Part shown: positions 42,687 through 48,538 of the stretch, piece after piece
How the letters are laid out: each line of letters opens with the position of its first letter
How positions within the stretch are numbered: the stretch's first letter is position 1
Source of the DNA: Candidatus Eremiobacterota bacterium
GTDB taxonomy: Bacteria; Vulcanimicrobiota; CADAWZ01; Ess09-12
DNA: 51,903 nt
Assembly: GCA_031082125.1 (NCBI GenBank)
Contig: JAVHLM010000041.1
Coordinates: 1-51,903 of the forward strand
Direction of reading: 5' to 3'
Translations under genes and position numbers: made by a program
The notes under the pieces: model-generated
The model's input: only the letters and a program-made list of their open reading frames with translations
What the model was told of the DNA's origin: nothing
The model's database searches: none

Positions 42687-43226
42687 TCAGGAGGCGGCGA
42701 GCATTCCGGCAATGGCCTCCCGCGCTTCATACCGGTAGTCAAGCTTTCTCCTGTCAAGCTCTTTTGAAATCTTCTCAAGCATGGCGTAATGGCACTTCCC
42801 GGCTCCCAGTTCCCTGTAAAGGGCCATGACATGAGGAAAGTTGAAAAGGATCATGGCGCCGTAAGGGTTTCCCAGGTGATGAAGCGCAAAGGCCAGGTCC
42901 AGCCAGCTGTCAAGGTTTCCGGGATTCTTCGCGACGCTCTGGAAGAAGCACCCCGCCGCTTCGCGGTAATTCTCGCCGAGATAATGAAGGTAGCCCTCCA
43001 TGGCATGGAAGAGCTCCTCGTCATAGCGCTCGCGCCATGTGCGCACCCTCATGAGGAGTCCCGGGAGGGCTCCCGGCTTTTCGAAGAGGAAATCGGCCAG
43101 GGAGTGAAAAAGGGTATCGGCGCGCATCCTCCCCTCTGCAATAAGGTTTGTCTCCCGATCCTCGAGAGGGATACCCGTGAGAGAGAAGAAAGTGCGCTGA
43201 ATTTCTCTGAAATCGCTTTGCTCCAT
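42687..43226 (-). CDS. TPR-like helical protein
   Basis: 179 aa, soluble and mostly helical. Residues about 80-125 contain one clear tetratricopeptide-type pair (EGYLHYLGENYREAAGCFFQSV and LDLAFALHHLGNPYGAMILF). Function not recognised; probably a protein-binding adaptor. AAGGGG before ATG 43226. It opens the leftward run after the Cys-motif gene and could be part of the same cluster. Confidence 0.6.
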   Translation of the reverse strand: MEQSDFREIQRTFFSLTGIPLEDRETNLIAEGRMRADTLFHSLADFLFEKPGALPGLLMRVRTWRERYDEELFHAMEGYLHYLGENYREAAGCFFQSVAKNPGNLDSWLDLAFALHHLGNPYGAMILFNFPHVMALYRELGAGKCHYAMLEKISKELDRRKLDYRYEAREAIAGMLAAS

Positions 43227-43342
43227 GGTGGTCTGCCCCTTTTTCTCGCCGGGAATCACAGCACTATTCTACCACGAATTGCATGAATTACCATAAATCT
43301 CAAGAGTGATTTTTCGAATATAAAAGGGCTCTTGTGGCCACG

Positions 43343-44296
43343 TTATTTAAACTGGATAAGAAAGGGCTTTTCAAGCGTGCTGTTCCCTTGGAGGTCGGCG
43401 AGGTGATCCTTTCCCTTGAATACCTTCACGGTCTCTCCTTCCACCACCAGGCTGTCCCCCTCCCTGAGCTGCGGAAGGTAGCTCTGGGGCGCCGTGACAA
43501 GGTCAGCAGAATAGGCTTCCTGGTAATGTAGACGGTTCCCTTTGATTACTCCCCTGAAGCCATAGATGTGCCGCTCGTAGAAGACAAGGTAAGGAAGGCG
43601 GAGGGCCTTGTCAGTGCGCCTCACAAACTCCGGCTCAAGGGCCAGGAGTGCTTTCCTGAAGGCTTCAGCCTGCCTGATGGTGGCCCGGCACCGCCATGAG
43701 CATGGCATGTGATAGATGTAGGAATAGACAGAGTCCTTGGTGAGAGGGTTGCAGAGATAGTGCGGGGGGGCCCCGCCCCTGGTGTTCCTGTGTATCTCAT
43801 AGAGGAAGCTGTAGCGCTTCCAGTTGTTGTAGAACCTGAAGAATGAAATGCAGCACTCGGGATATCCCAGGTAAGAGCCGTAGCGGAGGGTGTCGGCGCG
43901 GGGCTGCTGGATGACGCGCCCCCTGATGATGAGGGGATACCACATGCCATGGAGAAGAAGCTCTTTGCGCTTTGAGAGGAACACATGGGCCTGTCCCTCT
44001 ATGTCAGCCTCTACAGGGGCCCCGAAGGCCGATGTGGAGGTGATGTACTCCCTGCCGACGATAGAATCGGGGATGCGGGTTCGCGGGACCCCCACAAAAA
44101 GGGCGTCCACCCTGGCGTGAAGGCCGTAGCGCGCGCAGATCTCCAGGTAGTCCGGGAGCGCCTCACGGGGGACCCAGTCATCCATGAGGGGCTTATGGCC
44201 CAGGACTGTGGCCATGATGAGGGATATCTGCGAGCTGTTCCTCTTCACTTCCACAAACTCGCGGCAGAATTTCTCGGGCACATAAGGTGAATACAT
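43343..44296 (-). CDS. Cys-motif protein of unknown function (DUF483-like)
   Basis: 317 aa from ATG 44296; a GTG at 44326 would add ten residues and has a GAGAGGA site, so the start is open. The diagnostic feature is LGYPECCISFF with a later CSWRC, a Cys pattern resembling DUF483 proteins, whose function is unknown. The C-terminus is beta-rich. It may be the first gene of the cluster, though 116 nt separate it from the TPR-like gene. DUF483 assignment is from the motif only. Confidence 0.5.
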   Translation of the reverse strand: MYSPYVPEKFCREFVEVKRNSSQISLIMATVLGHKPLMDDWVPREALPDYLEICARYGLHARVDALFVGVPRTRIPDSIVGREYITSTSAFGAPVEADIEGQAHVFLSKRKELLLHGMWYPLIIRGRVIQQPRADTLRYGSYLGYPECCISFFRFYNNWKRYSFLYEIHRNTRGGAPPHYLCNPLTKDSVYSYIYHMPCSWRCRATIRQAEAFRKALLALEPEFVRRTDKALRLPYLVFYERHIYGFRGVIKGNRLHYQEAYSADLVTAPQSYLPQLREGDSLVVEGETVKVFKGKDHLADLQGNSTLEKPFLIQFK

Positions 44297-44386
44297 GGTG
44301 ATTCCCCACTTCTCGGCCCGGGCCACCCGTTCCTCTCACCGGCGACATATGCCGCCTCCGCTCCGCCCGCGCCAGGCCATGCATTG

Positions 44387-44514
44387 TGTCATGACCTCTG
44401 GTGGCTCTATGTCATGTCAGGCACCTATGTCATATGTCATGGCCTGTGTCGGTCATGCACCACTGTCTTGCCGGGAAGTATGTCGCCCTGTGTCGGGCCT
44501 TCTCTCGATATGTC
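44387..44514. repeat. TGTC-rich tract in the divergent intergenic region
   Basis: Ten TGTC tetramers start at 44387, 44410, 44415, 44428, 44435, 44447, 44464, 44481, 44491 and 44511, many inside TATGTC or TGTGTC. Random expectation for 128 nt is about half a copy per strand. The tract lies between the leftward Cys-motif gene and the rightward queT promoter, a place where binding sites for a regulator would be expected. Spacing is irregular. Confidence 0.6.
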
Positions 44515-44529
44515 ACTGAGGACTTCTGC

Positions 44530-44558
44530 TTGACGATACGATTGTTTCATGCTATGGT
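44530..44558 (+). promoter_or_regulatory. Promoter of queT
   Basis: TTGACG (44530-44535), 17 nt, TATGGT (44553-44558), 34 nt before ATG 44593. A small hairpin GGCAT CTT ATGCC lies in the leader. I see no preQ1 riboswitch motif. Confidence 0.6.
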
Positions 44559-44592
44559 ACCAGGCATCTTATGCCGAAATTCAAGGCACCTT

Positions 44593-45072
44593 ATGGACAG
44601 GAAAACTCATTATATCGCTGCCGCATCGATAATAGCGGCCCTTTATGCCGCCCTTACCTTCATGATGGAGCCTCTGAGCTTCGGCCCCCTTCAGTGCAGG
44701 GTGAGCGAGGCTCTCGCGGTGCTCCCCCTGTTCACTCCTGCGGCCATACCGGGCCTTTTTACCGGGTGCCTCATCGCGAACCTCCTCGGCCCCAACGGCA
44801 TGCCTGACATCGTGGCGGGCTCCCTTTTCAGCCTTCTTGCCGCAGCGGGCACATGGAGGTTCAGGAGGCACCCCTTTGCCGCGCTCCTCTTTCCAGTAGT
44901 CATCAATGCTTTCGGGGTGGCGGCAATGCTTCACCTCGTGGCGAAGGTGCCCTTCTGGCTCACCGTGATCTCCGTGGGCCTCGGCGAAGCAGTGGCAGTC
45001 TATGGAATCGGCATGATCATCTATACGGCATTGAGGAAGGCTGCCCTTTTCGAGGGAAAAGAGCAGCAGTAA
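44593..45072 (+). CDS. QueT-family transporter
   Basis: 159 aa, five or six membrane helices. The QueT pattern is visible: LSFGPLQCRVSEALAVLPLFTPAAIPGLFTGCLIANL and DIVAGSLFSLLAA. QueT proteins are thought to be membrane components importing queuosine precursors. ATG 44593 is the start of the hydrophobic N-terminus after AAGG; the frame is open upstream through the TGTC tract but that reads as unrelated. Convergent with the SelW-like gene. Confidence 0.85.
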   Translation: MDRKTHYIAAASIIAALYAALTFMMEPLSFGPLQCRVSEALAVLPLFTPAAIPGLFTGCLIANLLGPNGMPDIVAGSLFSLLAAAGTWRFRRHPFAALLFPVVINAFGVAAMLHLVAKVPFWLTVISVGLGEAVAVYGIGMIIYTALRKAALFEGKEQQ

Positions 45073-45088
45073 GCCACCACGCAGCCGG

Positions 45089-45373
45089 TCAGAACCTGAA
45101 GTTGTTCCTCATGGCGTCGATGTTCGACCTCTTCTCGCCGTGCTTTCTTATGATCGTGAGAATCTCTTCGTCTGTCGGGAATCTTCTCTCGTCGAGCTTT
45201 GAGAAGATGATGCTTCCCTCAAGGTAGATTTCAAAAGCGCCGCCGGCGCTTGCCACGAGCTTGACCTCAATGTCGGAGAAGTGCTCCTTGATGAGCTCAG
45301 CCATCTTCGTGGCCTTGGCGATGAAGTTTCAAGGGACGCAGTATTCTATCTTGATCTTTATCATGTCTGACAT
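45089..45373 (-). CDS. SelW-like (Rdx) selenoprotein with in-frame UGA
   Basis: 94 aa when TGA at 45329-45331 is read as selenocysteine. From ATG 45373 (AAGGA 7 nt upstream) the frame reads MSDMIKIKIEYCVP-U-NFIAKATKMAEL, then VKLVASAGGAFEIYLEG and FPTDEEIL, the Rdx/SelW thioredoxin-like fold with a CxxU redox site. In Cys homologs this is CVPC. Reading stops at a second TGA (45089). A later in-frame ATG at 45304 would give only 71 residues without the active site, so conventional annotation would truncate it. It requires SelB and tRNA-Sec elsewhere in the genome, not seen here. Confidence 0.82.
45303..45328 (-). promoter_or_regulatory. SECIS-like hairpin after the UGA
   Basis: Directly after the UGA, CTTCATCG and CGAAGAT form an imperfect stem (one internal A-A mismatch) around the loop CCAAGGCCA. 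The GG in the loop starts 12 nt after the UGA. A stem just downstream of UGA with G in the loop is what SelB recognises in bacteria. It was folded by eye only. Confidence 0.45.
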
Positions 45374-45559
45374 GACGGGTCCTTTCCGAGGCCCGGGGAG
45401 GGTCTCCTGGGATAATAAGTTCCTTGTATTATTTTAGCAGGTATGGAGGAGGCGATCAAGAGGCCCCCTCCATGCAGGAAGGAGCGCTTTGCAGCACTCC
45501 TTCGAGGTGTTTTCACACGACCGGCGAGAGGATGTCCCATCCTCCCAAGCTCAGTCTTA

Positions 45560-45745
45560 TCACCCGCCGCCCACGGAGCATTTGTCCTCGCAGCCGCCGA
45601 CTTCGGGCGCCTGCTGTCCAACATCCTGTGGAGCCTGGATCGGGCTCTGGGCCTTGGTATCCTTGGGCTCCTCGATCGGAGTCCTCCAGAGCTTGGAGAG
45701 GTCGTCAGTCTCCTTCTTTTCACCTATCTTCCCGATTTCGTCCAT
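45560..45745 (-). CDS. Small acidic peptide with CxxxC and Gly tail
   Basis: 61 aa: MDEIGKIGEKKETDDLSKLW, a Pro/Gln-rich middle, and the ending GGCEDKCSVGGG. AAAGGAGG lies 10 nt before ATG 45745, and a promoter is visible upstream. A charged, leader-like front and a short Cys/Gly core resemble precursors of modified peptides; no modifying enzyme is adjacent, but the radical SAM/SPASM enzymes at the window start or in the cluster are candidates. It may equally be a small metal- or redox-active protein. Unrecognised. Confidence 0.6.
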   Translation of the reverse strand: MDEIGKIGEKKETDDLSKLWRTPIEEPKDTKAQSPIQAPQDVGQQAPEVGGCEDKCSVGGG

Positions 45746-45784
45746 ATTGGGCACACCTCCTTTCCTGCATACTTTCCCAAGTTA

Positions 45785-45813
45785 ATAATAGCAGATCGGG
45801 CAGAATTAGTAAA
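45785..45813 (-). promoter_or_regulatory. Promoter of the small peptide gene
   Basis: On the minus strand TTTACT (45808-45813), 17 nt, TATTAT (45785-45790), 39 nt before ATG 45745. Confidence 0.55.
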
Positions 45814-45925
45814 GTTTCTCCTGCTCCCCGGAGGGCTCAAGGGGGCGCCTCTTCAAAGGTTCTCACTGTTCCGGGATGCCATATCGAGGTAGCCTCCCGC
45901 AAAGTGAAGGCCCGGGAGGGAGGGT

Positions 45926-45954
45926 TTGTCGGCATTTCTCAAGAAATGTTAAAT
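45926..45954 (+). promoter_or_regulatory. Possible promoter of the ankyrin gene
   Basis: TTGTCG (45926-45931), 17 nt, TTAAAT (45949-45954), about 95 nt before ATG 46050. Weak match. The remainder of the 304-nt gap from 45746 to 46049 holds the divergent peptide-gene promoter and nothing else I can identify. Confidence 0.35.
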
Positions 45955-46049
45955 TATATCGCATAGAGATCTTATCCATGGCGCAGCGCGTGATACAGGC
46001 CTTTCTCGGCCTTGTCATACCGCTCCGCCGCATGAAGGGGGGATTTTTA

Positions 46050-47099
46050 ATGGAGTGCCCATGGAGGGAAAAAAGGGGGTTTCTTTCTCTTGCTGCACTG
46101 GTTTTTCTCTTTCTTGTCCTGCTGAATGCGCAGGCTGCCGCCAAAGATATCTTCCAGGCCGTGCAGGACGGTGACCTGGCCACGGTCAAGGCGCTTCTCA
46201 GGAAGAACCCTTCGCTTGCCAGGACAAGAAATGCCGCAGGGGAGACGCCGCTCCACCGGGCTGCTGCCGGCGGCTTTGACAAGGCGATCACCTGTCTTTT
46301 ATCTTCAGGGGCCGGCATCAATGAAAAAGACAGGAAAGGCAACACGCCGCTCCATTCTGCCATACCTGCCTGTTCTGACAGAGGCGTCGCTTCACCTGAG
46401 ATCGCGGAGTTCCTTATAAAAAAGGGAGCTTCTCTCAATGAAAAGAATCTCGACGGCCTCACGCCTCTTCTGCTTGCTCTTGAAAAAGGAGAATTTCTCA
46501 TCGCCGCGTTTCTTGTCAAATCCGGCGCTGACGTGCATACGGCAGATCGGGAAAAGAATACGCCGCTCCACCATGCGGCTGCGGCTCTTTATGATGACAT
46601 AGTCATCATGCTCGTCAAGAAGGGAGCTCAGGTGAACAGCCGGAACCTTGCCGGTGACACCCCCCTTATGATGGCGGCACATAGCGGGCCCAGTGAAGTT
46701 GCCACCTTTCTTCTCTCCCATGGCGCCAGCAAAGACATATTTTCCTGCGCCGGTCTTGGCGACACGAAAACCATGGCGGTACTGCTTAAGAAAGCGCCTG
46801 ATCTGGCAAGGGCCCGCGATGGATCAGGCGACACCCCTCTTCATTACGCGGCCTACGCCGGCCAGAAAAGCGCGGTGAAGCTCCTTCTCTCGCAGGGGGC
46901 TGATGTAAATGCGCAGAGCAAGAGCCTATGGACTCCCCTTCATAATGCAGCCCTCAAAGGTGACAGTGAGACGGCCTCTTTCCTTCTTGAGAAGGGAGCG
47001 AGGGTGGATATCAAGAACGCCGATGGCGAGACACCCCTCTCATTGGCAGAGATGAACGGCCACGGGGAGCTGGTGAAGCTTATGAGCGGAAGAAAATGA
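46050..47099 (+). CDS. Secreted ankyrin-repeat protein
   Basis: 349 aa. A signal peptide (GFLSLAALVFLFLVLLNAQAAA) is followed by about nine ankyrin repeats, with units such as GETPLHRAAAGGFDKAITCLLSSGA and DTPLHYAAYAGQKSAVKLLLSQGA. ATG 46050 is set by GGGGGA 6 nt upstream; open frame upstream lacks a signal. Ankyrin repeats bind proteins; an exported copy probably acts in the periplasm or outside. No neighbour suggests a partner. Confidence 0.86.
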   Translation: MECPWREKRGFLSLAALVFLFLVLLNAQAAAKDIFQAVQDGDLATVKALLRKNPSLARTRNAAGETPLHRAAAGGFDKAITCLLSSGAGINEKDRKGNTPLHSAIPACSDRGVASPEIAEFLIKKGASLNEKNLDGLTPLLLALEKGEFLIAAFLVKSGADVHTADREKNTPLHHAAAALYDDIVIMLVKKGAQVNSRNLAGDTPLMMAAHSGPSEVATFLLSHGASKDIFSCAGLGDTKTMAVLLKKAPDLARARDGSGDTPLHYAAYAGQKSAVKLLLSQGADVNAQSKSLWTPLHNAALKGDSETASFLLEKGARVDIKNADGETPLSLAEMNGHGELVKLMSGRK

Positions 47100-47120
47100 A
47101 GAGCCATCTGGTGCTTCCCC

Positions 47121-47163
47121 CCTGAAAGGAAAGAGCCTCCCGGGGAGGCTCTTTCCTTTCAGG
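47121..47163. terminator. Long perfect hairpin, bidirectional terminator
   Basis: A stem of about 20 bp (CCTGAAAGGAAAGAGCCTCC with its reverse complement) around a very short loop. It lies between the ankyrin gene and the convergent tiny peptide gene, and the T-rich arm suits termination in either direction. Unusually long and perfect for a terminator. Confidence 0.7.
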
Positions 47164-47183
47164 CCTGGAGAGCCCGCTTCAGA

Positions 47184-47282
47184 TTAGGGCATGTTGGTCG
47201 CGAGAAGCACCACGTTTGCCAGGCACCACCAGCAGGAACCTTTTCCACAACCACCGTTTCCGCCATACATCCTGGTTATCAT
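47184..47282 (-). CDS. 32-residue Gly/Cys/Trp peptide
   Basis: Reads MITRMYGGNGGCGKGSCWWC followed by LANVVLLATNMP. GGGAGG lies 9 nt before ATG 47282, a TATAAT box lies upstream (47319-47324), and a long hairpin follows. All features of a real gene are present despite its size. Three Cys, a Gly run and WW make it a plausible precursor of a modified or metal-binding peptide, with a hydrophobic tail. An inner ATG at 47270 is an alternative start. No known family. Confidence 0.6.
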   Translation of the reverse strand: MITRMYGGNGGCGKGSCWWCLANVVLLATNMP

Positions 47283-47318
47283 TTTCCTTTACCTCCCTTT
47301 CCTCTTTTTCACACTTTC

Positions 47319-47324
47319 ATTATA
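47319..47324 (-). promoter_or_regulatory. TATAAT box of the 32-residue peptide gene
   Basis: A perfect -10 box on the minus strand, 36 nt before the ATG. No good -35 at 17 nt. Confidence 0.5.
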
Positions 47325-47430
47325 ATCTCCCGGTATGAAGAAACGGGGAAGGCCCTGTGAAGATCCGGTGAAGACGGCCCCCTCTTTCTGAGCAGTGTTT
47401 CGCTTTTCATACTTCCATGAGGAGCAGAGG

Positions 47431-47508
47431 ATGAAGAGGCGGAAGAAGCTCGATAATGTCCGGCAGGGCGTCCTTGAAGCCCATGGAGCCGATGGTAGTA
47501 ACGCTTGA
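47431..47508 (+). CDS. Possible 25-residue ORF upstream of higB
   Basis: MKRRKKLDNVRQGVLEAHGADGSNA after GAGGAG. It could be a leader ORF or a remnant of a regulator N-terminus. Its stop overlaps the -35 element of the higBA promoter. Weak. The rest of the gap from 47283 to 47539 carries the peptide promoter and shows no other gene. Confidence 0.25.
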   Translation: MKRRKKLDNVRQGVLEAHGADGSNA

Positions 47509-47533
47509 CGATACTAACGCGTTATGATACCAT
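47499..47533 (+). promoter_or_regulatory. higBA promoter/operator
   Basis: TTGACG (47505-47510), 17 nt, TACCAT (47528-47533). Between them is the palindrome TAACGCGTTA (47515-47524), flanked by direct GATAC repeats, a likely HigA operator. The -10 ends 6 nt before ATG 47540. Confidence 0.55.
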
Positions 47534-47539
47534 AGAGCC

Positions 47540-47821
47540 ATGATACTGTCTTTTCGCACCAAAGAGACCCGGAAGATTTTTGACGGCGAAGCTTCAAGAA
47601 AGATCCCCGGTGAGATTCAGGCTCTTGCAAGGAGAAAATTGAGGATGCTCAATAATTCATCGACCCTCAAGGATCTCATGGTACCGCCCTCGAACTGTCT
47701 GGAGCCTCTCAGTAAAGAGCGCAAGGGGCAGTACAGCATAAGGATAAATGAACAATGGCGTATCTGTTTTCAGTGGGCTGACGGCCATGCTTCCCTGGTG
47801 GAGATAGTGGACTATCACTGA
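47540..47821 (+). CDS. higB: RelE/HigB-type toxin
   Basis: 93 aa. The HigB pattern IDGEASRKIP-like start (FDGEASRKIPGEIQALARRKLRML), L..PPSN.LE.L...R.GQYSIRINEQWRICF, and a final VEIVDYH. Such toxins cut mRNA on the ribosome. The toxin-first order with higA 27 nt downstream is typical of HigBA. No ribosome-binding site is visible before the ATG. Confidence 0.93.
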   Translation: MILSFRTKETRKIFDGEASRKIPGEIQALARRKLRMLNNSSTLKDLMVPPSNCLEPLSKERKGQYSIRINEQWRICFQWADGHASLVEIVDYH

Positions 47822-47848
47822 GCAGGGTATGAAAGGAAAAGTGAGGAT

Positions 47849-48157
47849 ATGGAGAGACTTCCCAATATTCATCCCGGCGAGATTCTTGAAGAGGAGTTCC
47901 TCAGGCCTTACAGAATCTCCGCCTACCGTCTCGCAAAGGAGACAAGGCTTCCGCAGACGAGGATATCGGAGATAATAAGGAAAAAGAGAAAGATATCCGC
48001 TGATACGGCCCTGAGGCTCAGCGCCTATTTCGGCACCTCCCCCTCGTTCTGGCTTGGCCTTCAGAACGACTATGACCTGGAGGAAGAAAGGGCGCTCATC
48101 AATGACGAGCTCAAGGCCATCAGGGCCTTCGAGGGGCCGAAGGCCTCCTCTTTCTGA
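47849..48157 (+). CDS. higA: HigA antitoxin
   Basis: 102 aa. Xre-type helix-turn-helix beginning IHPGEILEEEFLRPYRISAYRLAKETRLPQTRISEIIRKKR, then the AYFGTSPSFWLGLQNDYDL block of HigA. It neutralises HigB and represses the pair. Confidence 0.93.
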   Translation: MERLPNIHPGEILEEEFLRPYRISAYRLAKETRLPQTRISEIIRKKRKISADTALRLSAYFGTSPSFWLGLQNDYDLEEERALINDELKAIRAFEGPKASSF

Positions 48158-48450
48158 AATAGTCTCCGCCTCTGCCCTCCCCGGGGCGCTTCCACGAAGA
48201 TTCCTGAGCGCCTGTTTCGGTAAATCCCCCTTATTCCGGTCGGGCTCTCAGCACGAAAAAATTTTTCATTCAGATCCTTTTCCGAGGAACACTCTCCGCG
48301 CCTTCAGGGGAGGGCCTTATCTCTGCGCTGGCAGGGCTTTCAGGGCCTTTTAATTAAAAAATCACCCGGCAGGCCCTTTCGGCCCTTTGCGGGGCATTCC
48401 ATGATGGCCTCCAATGCCAATAAAATCAAGCATTTCTGCAGGTTACTGTT
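48158..48450. other. Non-coding gap after higA
   Basis: About 290 nt without a credible gene. It holds several GGCCCT/AGGGCC-type short inverted runs (around 48333-48400), some terminator-like, and AT-rich stretches. Nothing else recognised. Confidence 0.4.
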
Positions 48451-48479
48451 TTGACATGGATCTTTTATTCTTGTATAAT
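48451..48479 (+). promoter_or_regulatory. Perfect consensus sigma-70 promoter of the HNH gene
   Basis: TTGACA (48451-48456), 17 nt, TATAAT (48474-48479), 60 nt before GTG 48539. Confidence 0.88.
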
Positions 48480-48538
48480 TGTTATAGGATACACAAGTAT
48501 CCAAACTTTCTCTGAAAATCCATGAAAGGAGTATTATT

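Noticed and set aside
44515-44592. preQ1 riboswitch before queT
   Set aside because: QueT genes often follow one, but the conserved preQ1 stem and A-rich tail are not present in this short leader.
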